DNA from: Pinguiococcus pyrenoidosus
Lineage: Eukaryota > Sar > Pinguiophyceae > Pinguiochrysidales > Pinguiochrysidaceae
Direction of reading: 5' to 3'
DNA: 52,796 nt
Assembly (NCBI GenBank): GCA_019677205.1
Contig: JAAMXY010004256.1
Span: 1-52,796, forward strand
A program made the translations under genes and the position numbers. Shown here in pieces: positions 21,373-31,006 of this stretch (the stretch's first letter is position 1; each line of letters opens with the position of its first letter). The notes below the pieces were generated by a model. It did not search any database. It saw nothing but the letters and a program-made list of their open reading frames with translations, and was not told where the DNA came from.

Positions 21373-23382
21373 ATGGCGACTTCGGAAAAGTGCGCACGAC
21401 TCTTTCTGCGCAATCCGTCGCTGGTGGGCTTCGAGAGCCCGGAAAGAGCGCTGGCTCAGACCCTCAAGGAGCTCGTGGACAACTCCATGGACGCACATCG
21501 TCGCAAGCTATCCGAAGCGCAAGTCTACACGGAGAGTCCCATCGTGATGGTGAACATTGACGAAGACCCTACGGACCAAGGCGTCATGACGATCGCAGTG
21601 AGCGACAATGGCGTCGGGTGCGACCCAGGTCGCGCAGTGGAGTTCCTGGAGAGCGGCACCATGACGCAGCTGAAGAATCGCATCGGGGCTTACGGCGCCG
21701 GCCTCTCGTTGTCCCTGCTGTTTTGCGGACGATACTTTCATGCCGTCGGGAGGCTGATCTCTTCGTTGAAATATGAGACGCAGATGCGCGAGCTGCACAT
21801 CGCCTACGACGCGGAGAAGGAACGGATCGACACGGTAGAGCGCCGCAGTGACAAAGCCAGCTCCCTGGAGAGCGGCACCGTGGCGGAGTTGCGCTTGCGG
21901 ATCTCGAGAGAAACACAGCAGAGAGCGCTGCCCATCTTGCAAGAGCTCTTCGCTCTTCTGCGCTGCAGTCCGTCCATTCCCGCAGCGGTCGTTGTGCAGG
22001 CGACGGGCATCTTCGGCAGCCTCAGCACGGAGATCGGCGCGGCGGACGTGGCCTGCAACCCCGAAGACATCCCGACTTTCGAGACCCGACTACAGCAGTT
22101 CTGCGAGGAGGAGCTGTCCAGCTCCGCACTGCAGATGCATGCGAGTACTGTGTGCCGAACGAGCGTTGAGCGCGTGTCGTTGACTCGGGGAGAGGCGGAG
22201 GAGGACCAGGAGACCATCAGCGCAACCGTCGTCTTGCTGGTGAGGCCCGAGCACCAGCAAGGACGCGACCATACGATGGAGCGCATACCTGTGCACGTGA
22301 TGCGCTTTGTGAACGGAGCGCCCATGCTGTCCAGCCCCGAGGAAGCAAGGGCGTGCCAGCTCACTGCGCAGGCTGTGCGGGCGTCGTGGATCTCGTACGG
22401 CTGCACGTCTCGGTCGTTCGGGTCGGACGACGAGCCACCGGCGGTGTTCCAGTTTCCCTCCGCTCATACCTTTGCGCTCGAGGTCGAGAGCGCGTTCGTT
22501 GGGAACAGCAACGGAGAAGGTCTGCCCTGCATCAACGAGAAGCTACAAGGGATTGTGATCTCCGTGAACTTGACGACGTCGTCCTACGACTTCTCAAGCA
22601 TGCGAAAGTCGACGCTCCCGGCGGCGAACAAGCGGAGGTCCCGCTCGATCCAGCGCGCCATCGACAGGAGCCTCTCATGCCTGGCGACCGATCCAGACGT
22701 CATGGTAGACCTGCATTCCTACGAAGATCTGCTGCAGTATTGGATCTATGACGTGGGGATGTCCCAGCTCCCAAGCTACTGGGCATCCATCATCCTCCAA
22801 ACACCTTGCCTGGAGTCGTCGAAAGAGATGCTCCGGCTCGCACGTCACCTGAGGGACGACGCAACAGACTCGGACAGCATGGCGGAGGACTCGGATATCC
22901 TTCCGCCGGAGTTGCTGCAGCCCTACCTTGCGCAGCGCTTGTACGCGAATGTTGAACGAGACGCACGACGCCAGGAGGCGATGGCCGCGGAGAAGGCGGC
23001 GCAGAAGAACGCGAGAAAATCGAAGGCATCGCAGGGAGAAGAGAAAAGCGGCAGAGACCCAAGGACGGGTGCGGCAGTTTCGTCTGCCGCAAAGCCTCTA
23101 CCAATGATGGCAGGAGCACCCATGTCAGCTGCGACCGAGCATCCACCGACTACAGAAGCAGCAACTTCGCCTACGGCAGAGCGTCTGCCACCGACCGACG
23201 CGGCAACTTCATCTTCGACAGAGTTGTTGTCAACTACAGAAGCAGCAACTTTGTCTGCGGCAGAGCATCTGTCAAAGACAGAAGCGGCAACGTCCTTCCC
23301 GGCCGAGGGCCTGTCACCGACCGGAGCAGCAGCTTTGATCGCGCGAGAGATGACGGCCGCGGAACTGGCGATGCTGTTCTGA
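21373..23382 (+). CDS. TOP6B: Topoisomerase VI subunit B-like GHKL ATPase
   Basis: Single exon, 669 residues from the first in-frame ATG (21373). Topo VI B binds ATP and works with the Spo11-like A subunit to pass DNA through double-strand breaks. Plant MTOPVIB and animal TOPOVIBL are meiotic variants. Seen: FLRNPSLVGFESPERAL, then the N box KELVDNSMDAH, the DNGVG motif in AVSDNGVGCDPG, and a Gly-rich lid RIGAYGAGLSLSLLF. A transducer-like region follows, with HVMRFVNGAPMLSS and a conserved-type WISYG. The C-terminus is Lys-rich and then a 14-residue repeat. The lid differs from the usual SRGQQGIG form, so a meiotic TOP6B-like role is as likely as a canonical topo VI. No A subunit is in the window. 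Confidence 0.75.
   Translation: MATSEKCARLFLRNPSLVGFESPERALAQTLKELVDNSMDAHRRKLSEAQVYTESPIVMVNIDEDPTDQGVMTIAVSDNGVGCDPGRAVEFLESGTMTQLKNRIGAYGAGLSLSLLFCGRYFHAVGRLISSLKYETQMRELHIAYDAEKERIDTVERRSDKASSLESGTVAELRLRISRETQQRALPILQELFALLRCSPSIPAAVVVQATGIFGSLSTEIGAADVACNPEDIPTFETRLQQFCEEELSSSALQMHASTVCRTSVERVSLTRGEAEEDQETISATVVLLVRPEHQQGRDHTMERIPVHVMRFVNGAPMLSSPEEARACQLTAQAVRASWISYGCTSRSFGSDDEPPAVFQFPSAHTFALEVESAFVGNSNGEGLPCINEKLQGIVISVNLTTSSYDFSSMRKSTLPAANKRRSRSIQRAIDRSLSCLATDPDVMVDLHSYEDLLQYWIYDVGMSQLPSYWASIILQTPCLESSKEMLRLARHLRDDATDSDSMAEDSDILPPELLQPYLAQRLYANVERDARRQEAMAAEKAAQKNARKSKASQGEEKSGRDPRTGAAVSSAAKPLPMMAGAPMSAATEHPPTTEAATSPTAERLPPTDAATSSSTELLSTTEAATLSAAEHLSKTEAATSFPAEGLSPTGAAALIAREMTAAELAMLF
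23152..23319 (+). repeat. In-frame 42-bp repeat in the TOP6B-like tail
   Basis: Four copies of a 14-residue unit of the form T(E/D)AATxxxxExLxx are encoded back to back near the C-terminus. The copies have diverged from each other, so the expansion is not very recent. The tail is rich in Thr, Ala, Ser and Pro and is probably disordered. Confidence 0.8.
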
Positions 23383-23982
23383 CAGCAGAGGTGAAGGAAG
23401 GCGCCGCACGGACACACAGAGAGCCATTCCTTGGAGACATGAGAGACGAGACTTTTTGGGAGATGACGGGCGAGGTGCGGAGAGCACTGCACCTGCCGGA
23501 GAACCTTTTATCATTGTGTCCGCCACCTCGGTCTCTTGCGTTGCTCACTTGCGACTACCTCGCGTTTCTTTGAGCATCGATCGTTGCCTTGCTTCCGATC
23601 GCAGCGCTTGCCGCTCTTGACGCCTTCGCAGCTTTTGAAGTTTTCCTTGCTGCCAGCTACTGTACATGGTTTTCCCCGGCGCTGATGGATGAAAAGAAGA
23701 GCCAGTCCGGAGAGTCTCCGTTCTCTTCCATTCTTCCGTTCCATGCCGCTCGCTGTTCTGGCCTCTCTCGTCCCAAGCGTCGAATGGCCAGTGCACAAGC
23801 GACGCTTTCTTGCACATTGCGCACACAACGCGCAAGGCTAGCAGAGTCGGAAAGTGGCGAAGTCAGCAAAGGAGCCGCTGATGCTCGTTGGCGCAGCGAC
23901 ATACACGGAAGCCATCGATATCTTTGGAACGCCATCTTCTCTTCGCGTTGACGCACTGTCTATCTGACTAGACGGCTTAAGG
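23383..23982. other. Intergenic spacer, nothing supported
   Basis: This 600-bp spacer lies between the TOP6B-like stop and the next ATG on the same strand. Short frames exist on both strands, but none shows a domain, splice structure or consistent composition. It should contain the terminator of one gene and the promoter of the next. Confidence 0.5.
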
Positions 23983-26900
23983 ATGCAAGTGTACCCGACG
24001 CAGAGCAACGAAGAACAGCTGCTGGCGCAGCCAGAGACGTGGCGCGGCCTGTCTCCGCGCTTGTCGCCCTGGGGGATCTTCCTCATCACTTGCGGCGCAA
24101 AGATGCTCGCGGTGCGAGACACCCATCTGGGAGTTCTGCCCGGTGCGTCGAACGCCAGTCTCCACATTCCGCGTAGTGGCCTACTAACGAGTGCTTAAAA
24201 TTGGTGTCCATCTCAGGTATCTTTGTGCTGCAGTCGGGCGCGGAGCTACTTCTGCGAGACACCAGCCTCAAGTTCGAAGATCTGCGATTGAGCGGGGGAC
24301 TCATCCGACTCGACGGAGGCCGACCCGCGAAGATCGCTGGCAAAGTTACGCTCGTGCAGGATACCATCACGAGGATATTCATTGACATGTACCGCGGACT
24401 GTCCTTGAGCCGCGTGAGCGGCGTCGGCACGCTGGAAGTGACGGTGGATGTCGGCACCAAGTACAAGAAAGCCGCTCTCCAAGTTGAGGCGGCTGAGGAC
24501 TTCCGCGGAGACATTGTCATTGCGACAGCCGCTTTGGCTAAGAAACAGCACAAGGTGGCGCGTGTGTCGGTGTCTGGCTTGCGCGGAGGAAGCCTCCGGC
24601 TGCCTAGCGAAGGCGTCTTGGTCGAGGTGAACGTCGAAGACGCCGCTCAAGGCTCGGAATACTCGCTGCAGATATCAGAAAGCCTGGAGGACGATACGCA
24701 TGCTCTCCGGTGGCAGCAGGGCGGATTTCAGCTTTCCGAAGGTCGTGTGGAGCTGGGAAACCTGTACGTGGGATCTGAGCATAAGGTGCGGCCGGGCCAG
24801 TATGCCGTCGAGGAGCTCGTCGCGGCCCCCGTACTGAACCTTCAGAACGGCAGTGAAAGGACCATGGATATCTCCGCAGCCTTTCGAGCCTGCGAGAATA
24901 CGACGATCCGTATCAGTGGGGCACCGGAACGCCACGCAGAGGCCGATGGCCCGCGCGAAGATGGATTGCGGCAACGGACAGTTGCAGTCCCGCCATCGGA
25001 AGACCCCTTTTCCCTCAGTGCCGAGATGATGAACGTCTCGCGTGAGGCCCTTGACGTCGTGTCCTTGGTAGCAGAAGGTCATCGGAAAGGAAAGGCACGG
25101 CCGCATCCTCGGCGTGTTCAAGTCCAGAGGGACCTGGGAAGCGTCATGCTATCAGTGGAAGGAGGGGACACGTCAGCCAGCGGGCACAGCCTCGTTCTCG
25201 AGGGTTCCGATGTCTTCGCCATGTCCGGTCATGTGAGGCTCGGCTTTGGGAGTAAACTAGACCTCAACGGCACCGTCAACACCTTCCAAGGGGGAATGAG
25301 CTTCAAGACTGGTTACGATACCTGGGCCGTGCCTATGAAAGGCGTGTGGATGGAGGCCAACACGAATGGCTTCGCTGAGGTGCCTGCGATCCTTTTTGAC
25401 GGACAGACTCCTGGGTTCGGCAAAGCGGATATCCAGAGCTTCCTCCTGAACTCGGAGAACGCCGTCATGGCTGTCTCCTTTGGCAAAGAGAGCGAAGACA
25501 GCGAAGACGCCGAGGCGGCGCCTTCGGTGGAGGATGTCACCCTAGCTTCTGTAGATGCGTCGACTTGTCAGGCGACTGGCGGAGATCTCCGTGATGAGAT
25601 TGCGTCCATCGTGTCCGAGCTGAGCAGCCTGAATGTTTCAGAAGCCGCTCGCGAGCGGCTTCTGCGGACTCCCCAGCCGACGGCAATGGCTGAGATGTCT
25701 GTCTTGCAAGTGGTGGCGCAGAGGCTGCAGAAAAAGTTTGAAGTCTTCGAGAGCGAGCTGCGGTCCAACGGTGGCCTCGGCAACGCTCCTTTCGGCCCGG
25801 ATCATCGAAAGTACACCTACGGCAAGTTCCATCAGCACGTGAAGAGCCTTTGGTACATGCACCGGGTGACGGACAACATGGCTTCGTATCTCTTGCCGCT
25901 GCCGGAAGCGATCCGGGCGGTGAGGCATCGCGTGCTGGAGGCCTTGCTGCGTGCCATGCAGAAGGCGGCGGAGTCGATCGTTGCTGCCTTGGAGAGCGAT
26001 CCGGCTGCTCTGTCTGGGAAGTACGCAAGACGAGCGCCCGCAGAGACGGCGCAGTTCTCCAACTTCTTCGCCCCCGCTTTGGCAGCCAAGTGCCTCTTCA
26101 AGGATCTTGCGGACCGCAGATGGGAAGCCGACCTTCCGATGGAGGAGCAACAGGAGGCTGAGCGCAGGTGGGAGGAGAGATTCGCGGAAGCAGAGTCTTA
26201 CCTGCGCTTCGCCGTCAACTGGCTAGCACCGCTGCTGGAGCTGAACATCGATCAGCCCGGTCCTGGCGGGCCTTCTGCCGCTCCTCCGCCAGACCTGAGC
26301 GCAGAAGAAGAGGCAGCGATCTGCGCGGTGGATGACGACTCGTACGAGGTGCTAGCGGGTGATGACGGCACTTGCGACCCTACCGAGGGGGAGGTGGAGA
26401 GCGACGGTAGTGTGTCCAGTAGTAGCGAGAACTCCGACAACGTCTTCACGAACCTGCGTTTGGCCAGCCCTTTCAATCAGCAAAGCTTCGTCTGGATCGT
26501 GGTTGTTACGCTCTGCGAAGGAATTCAATGGCGGCAAGAGGCCCTTCGTTCGAAGATACGCGCGAACCGGGGCGAGAGCTGCAAAGGAAAGGCCGACGAT
26601 GAATCGCAAATGATTTGTCCCACCGCGGCGTCCGCTGAGCATCGCGAGGACATGGAGAGCGAGTTTGCGGCCCATCTCAGCACGCTCCAGGCATTCATGG
26701 TCGAAGCCATGCGTCAATTCTTCCTGCGCGCCGAGGTCGATTCGCTCGGCCATACCGAGAGCAGTCCGCAGCTCTGGGAGAGGATTGCCGACGGGGGCGA
26801 CCACAACATCTGCGCGTTCTGGAGCTACACGCCCAAGGATAAAGGCGTCCAGCCAAAGGTGCTCAGGCGACGCGGACTGTGGAACGAATGCCAAAAGTTC

Positions 26901-27592
26901 GAGGAGCCTCTGGTGCCCGGCCAAAGGGCGTCAAGAATTCTCTACCGCGGCAAGAAGATGTTCAAGAACCCCGAGGACCTGGCCCATGGCAAGGCCACCA
27001 TCTTCGGAATTCACTACGTTCATGCGGCGTCGCTCGAGTGGCAGCGACGGAACCGAATACAATCCGAATGGCCCTACGGATTGACAAGCAGCGAGACGCT
27101 CACGGTGGCGAACTCCTTGTATTTCTGGTAAGCCATGGAAGTCGTACGGGGGACGGAAGTGCATGTAGGCATCCGTGCCGGCCGGCCTGGTCGTCGCGTT
27201 CGAGTCTCTGAGACGTGAACTAACTAAACAAAAATGCCTCTAGCCACTACTTGAAGGGTGGGGGTGGATTCGCGAGCCCTTGGAAGGCGGAGAAGAAAAA
27301 GGAGAGCAAGCGTAAGCGAAAGGGTAAGGGCGACCACGACGACGAGGACGAACCCCGAAGCGATCCAGACAAAGCGGACAAGGCGCTCGCCAGCCACCAG
27401 GTCAGCCACTACGACAGGAAGAGGAACGACATTGGCCCCGTGGCCGCGCTGTTCTCCCCCTTCCACCCGGACCTTCTCCGCCTGCCAGGTCTTTGGGGAG
27501 AGCCGAGCACCGCTTCCGAGATGCTGTATGGCCGTTCACTTCTTCTTTTGGAAGGGGCGCAGCCCAGTTCCTTTCGTTCGGAAGAGGGGTAG
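23983..27592 (+). CDS. Large beta-rich protein of unknown function
   Basis: Exons 23983-24172, 24217-27127 and 27244-27592 give 1,149 residues. Intron 1 is 44 nt with donor GTAGTG, a yeast-like CTACTAAC and acceptor CTCAG. Intron 2 is 116 nt, with donor TG|GTAAGC at what looks like the stop of the long frame, then GAACTAACTAAAC and acceptor CTCTAG. Phases match at both. An in-frame TGA 18 nt upstream fixes the start. Roughly the first 450 residues are alternating hydrophobic/polar strands (for example GAELLLRDTSLKFEDLRLSG), resembling a beta-helix or adhesin-like sheet. A helical middle follows, then an acidic Ser run, then a C-terminal part with FWSYTPKDKG and HYLKGGGGFASPWK. No family is recognised. 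The last 40 residues of exon 3 look weaker and could hide another intron. Confidence 0.7.
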
Positions 27593-27837
27593 CCAAGAGA
27601 TAGAGGAACGCGGTGGCGGCTCTTCCGCTCAGTGGTGGGGCATGGGGCGGTGGGCAGCAAGGCACCGAGCAAGACACCGAGCAAGACACCGAGGACATCC
27701 TGGGCACCGTGGGCGCGGCCTTCATCGACAGAGGCCTTCATCGACAGAGGCCTTAATTGACAGAGGAAATCCATGTTTTTGTTTTTATCTGATCCATACG
27801 ATCTCGCTTCCGGCTGAGAACCATGGCAGAGGCATCC
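27593..27837. repeat. Convergent spacer with two small tandem repeats
   Basis: This 245-bp spacer sits between two 3' ends. About 27660-27697 holds a 12-bp unit (CACCGAGCAAGA) in three partial copies. About 27720-27766 holds a 16-bp unit (TTCATCGACAGAGGCC), two exact copies plus a diverged third. No gene is seen. Confidence 0.75.
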
Positions 27838-28719
27838 CTAGTACTCGGTCTCTGACGGAAGTTCCGCACTGATGGAAGGCACTTGTCCGAAGAGGGAACG
27901 CACATAAGTGGCCCCCAGAGAGATGCAACCCCACCCAAGTCCCACGACGGCGCCGGCGTCTACGATGGCGTTCCACGGGTAGGCCAGGCGCTTCGCCACC
28001 TGGATGATCCCGAAGACGCCGATGAGCAGGCTCCAGCTCAGGATCTTCCTCTTCTTAGACGCATGGAACAGTCCCATGCAGAAGAAAGGGGCGAAGATGC
28101 AGTGCAGGGGATTCGTGCTACCCTTGAGCAGCTGCGCTCGTCGGACGACGAAGGGGCAAAACTTCTTCTGGAAGCCCTTGACGCCCTCCGCATAGGCCAT
28201 GAACACTGCGAAGCCGGCGTACGCCGCCCACAGTCCCAGCCCAAAATCTCCGCGCTGGAAAGGCTCCACAGCGATCGGCACGAGGCGCCGCAGGCCGTTC
28301 AGCAGCACATAAAACACCCCGAGCACTCCCCACGTGGCCGCCACGCCACCATAGCCCACTGCGCTCGCCTCCGAGGACGCCCCGCCAGCAGCCACGGTGG
28401 CCTTGGCCGGCCCGGTGCCTCCGAGCGGCGCTTTGGACGAGATTCTGCAGAGCGGCGCCAAAGTTCTGCCGTTCCGAAATCTTCTGGACAGGGGATGCGC
28501 CAGGCAAGTGGCCTAGAACGGGTTGGCATGACGGTGAGGCCCTTCTCCAGAGGTGTTCCAAGCTTTTGCGCCTCAGAATTGGCGGTTTCCCCACGAAGGC
28601 TCGGGTGAACACCACAAGAGATGCGCCGTTTTGGACCGATGAAGATCCCAGCAGCCGAGCCTCACCTGCTCACACAGGACCACGAGGGCCACCGAGGCCA
28701 GCACGCGTCGCATCCTCAT
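27838..28719 (-). CDS. Small multi-pass membrane protein with signal-peptide first exon
   Basis: Exons 28666-28719 and 27838-28512, with a 153-nt intron (donor CAG|GTGAGG, acceptor TTCTAG, phase 0), give 242 residues. Exon 2 alone has no ATG before an in-frame stop, so the upstream exon is required. Exon 1 encodes MRMRRVLASVALVVLCEQ, a compact signal peptide. Exon 2 opens with an Arg/Ser-rich, acid-poor stretch (PLSRRFRNGRTL), then Ala/Gly-rich sequence. About four hydrophobic segments follow (AATWGVLGVFYVLLNGL, GLWAAYAGFAVFMAYA, PLHCIFAPFFCMGLFH, ILSWSLLIGVFGII) and then AYPWNAIVDAGAVVGLGWG. The leader looks bipartite (signal plus transit), which would target a secondary plastid. That is inference. 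The family is not recognised. Confidence 0.65.
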
Positions 28720-29336
28720 CTCGCTCGAAATGCGGGCGCTCCCCGAGGACTCGAGACGCGCGCGCAGACGGTTTGAACGGTTTTGGCGCCAAAGAGCGAC
28801 TGAAGACGTCTCCACCACGAACGCCAGATCTTCGTTCTTCTTCGGCCGTACATGGCACTTTGTCGTGGAATCCAGGTGGATCCACTTGCGTGGCCATTGC
28901 AGAGCGGAATAGAAGGTGAAGAAGACATTTCGAATTGATCCACATGCGTACGAGGCTCTTGTTTTCAGCGTTTGAGCAGATGATCGCATGGCGGCGACAG
29001 AGACGGTGGTCCGCAGCCTCCGTCTGCCGAGGTTCTTTTGCCAACAGCGACGTTTCTCTCTTTCTCCTCTCCCAGTTTCTTTTTTGCTTGAGCATTGCGC
29101 CAGAACAGCGCCAGAACAGCGCCAGACACAGCGCCAGACACAGCGCCAGACACAGCGCCAGAACAGCGCCAGAACAGCGCCAAAACAGCGCCACCCACAG
29201 TGGGAATGATGCTGACCTTTGGCCGGGCGACGGGAGCTTTGCTCTCTTCGAGTGCATTGAATGAAACTGAGTTGAAGCGAATTGAACGACTTGCCGTTCA
29301 GTTTTCACTTCAGCGGTGCAAACCGTGCCCCTCCCC
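28720..29336. other. Intergenic spacer upstream of the small membrane gene
   Basis: This 617-bp spacer lies between the membrane protein start and the 3' end of the sugar kinase, both on the minus strand. Apart from the array at 29098-29194, no coding exon or RNA gene is recognised. Confidence 0.5.
29098..29194. repeat. 11/12-bp minisatellite CGCCAGA(C)ACAG
   Basis: About eight units alternate between CGCCAGAACAG (11 bp) and CGCCAGACACAG (12 bp) in the order 11, 11, 12, 12, 12, 11, 11, 11. The last full unit is a variant, CGCCAAAACAG. The array lies just past the 3' end of the sugar kinase gene. The length change between units rules out a coding repeat. Confidence 0.9.
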
Positions 29337-30786
29337 TCAAGGTCGGGAAGCCTCGCTAACTAGCGTCTCCACCTCGTGCAGATGCGGAACGGACCATGCT
29401 CCGTACTTGGTCGTCACCAGTGCTCCGACGGCGGACGCAAACTCTAGGCCTTCCTTCAGATCAAAGTCTTCCAACGAGTCGAGCTGCAGGAGGTAGTGCA
29501 GGATGCCAGCCGAGAAGGCGTCGCCCGCTCCGGTCGTCTCAACTGCGTCGACCTCGAACGCCTCCTGCCGGTGCGTCCTACCTTCCCTGGTCGCTCCCCC
29601 GCATCCTTTCTCCCCAGCGGTCACCAGCACGAGATCCGCCTGAGGAAAGAAGCCGTCTCCAAGAAGGATCTGCGGCGTCTCGAGCACTTCCTGCGCGCGG
29701 ATCTTCCCCGGAAACATCCACTCCGCCTCTTCGTCCGTGATCTTGACGAAGGACGCGTACCGCCTCGCGTAGTCCAGGATCATCTGCCTCGCGTGGGTCT
29801 CCTCTTGCGACCAAAACACGGGACGCCAGTTGATGTCCACCATGATCGTCTGGGAGGTAGAAGCAGCATTCTGTGAGGCCAACGGACGCTCAGCCACCAT
29901 GAGGAGAAGAAACGGCCCACACAACCTTGCCCGTCCTCCTCGCCCGATCCGCCGCGGCGTGCATGAAGCGGTGCATCTGGTCGAAGGCCAGGCCCAAGGT
30001 GCTCGTCACCATCATCTCCGACCCAACGATGACGCTGTCCTGCTCGGAAGTCAAAGTCGGCTCCGGGATCTCATCTGCAAAGGGCTTTGGGGACAAGCAT
30101 CAGCTGGGTCGGCCCACGCGGTCGCATCGGAAAACGCGCTCGATACCAAGGACTGTCGGCGCTTTCCAAAGCCTGCGAAGTAGCGCTCGCCGCCCTCGTC
30201 TATGTTCACCATCACTTTCCTAGTGCAGCTGCCATCAGAGCAGACAGACGACCAAAGCTCCCAGTTACCAAGGAGTCAGCGAGAGCCCTCCTGCGTGGCG
30301 CCCGCCGCACTGCTACCTTTGCGTGCGCTCTACCGCGGCCACGTGCACGTTTCGGTCCTGAAAAAGACTCAACAGCTCTTCGCCGTCTTTATCATCTCCT
30401 ACGGCGCCTAGAAACGCCGCCTCCGTGCCCAGGCGGCTCAGCGCGACTGCGCACTCCCCATGTTAACATCGCAAGCTGTCCAGCTCGCCAGCCGCGCCGC
30501 GCAGCGCTCACGCGGAACCTACCCGCGACGTTCGCCGGAGCGCCGCCAGGCAGCTTCAGAAACTGTCCAGACGTCTCCAGAACCTCTGCGCAGCCGCAGT
30601 ACAGTTAACAACGGGTCTACAAGGCGGAAGGATCGCGGGCCTACCCGGACATCGATCGGGTTCCGAGGCCTCCGTGGCGATGCAGTCGAAAAGCGCCTCT
30701 CCAAGACAGACCACCTGAGGTCGGTTGGCGCTGCACAGCGCTTCTGCTGCGTATACAAAGCTGAAGAACGCCACAGGTCGCCGCAT
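29337..30786 (-). CDS. PfkB-family sugar kinase, fructokinase-like, six exons
   Basis: Exons 30645-30786, 30523-30585, 30317-30446, 30147-30219, 29926-30084 and 29337-29870 give 366 residues. The introns are 59, 76, 97, 62 and 55 nt. Every splice phase fits. Joined, the protein shows the fructokinase signature order: VVCLGEALFDCIA, then KLPGGAPANVA, VALSRLGTEAAFLGAVGDD, ERYFAGFGKRR, MVTSTLGLAFDQM, MVDINWRPVFW, and the anion-hole/catalytic loop VETTGAGDAFSAG containing the base Asp. It should phosphorylate a hexose or related sugar with ATP. Length is close to the usual 320-350 residues plus a short hydrophobic N-terminal extension (MRRPVAFFSFVYAAEALC) that may be a targeting signal. The frame is open upstream of 30786, so an earlier start is not excluded. 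Divergent from the FAM185A-like gene. Confidence 0.9.
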
Positions 30787-31006
30787 TGTGGGCGAAAGGC
30801 CGAAAGATCCGGCGCTGCGAAGTGGCCCAAGATATTCCTCTGAAGCATAGTCATATAAGCGGAAATCTATCACGAGATATCTAGCGAGATTGGCCGGTGT
30901 TGTACCCGTGTTGCACAGGTGAATAACGCGAGAACATGATACTTCTGTGGCGTTTGGCGTCGTCAGTTCCTTAAACGCCGCAGTTTGGCGCTTCACCCCA
31001 AAAGTC
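30787..31006. promoter_or_regulatory. Bidirectional promoter, 220 bp
   Basis: Compact spacer between the divergent PfkB and FAM185A-like starts. Bases 30840-30890 are AT-rich for this window (ATAGTCATATAAGC, AAATCTATC, AGATATCTAG) and hold CATATAAG as a TATA-like candidate. Confidence 0.45.

Noticed and set aside
23511-23956. Overlapping minus-strand frames of 96 to 105 codons
   Set aside because: No domain, no supporting splice structure, and three frames are equally open.
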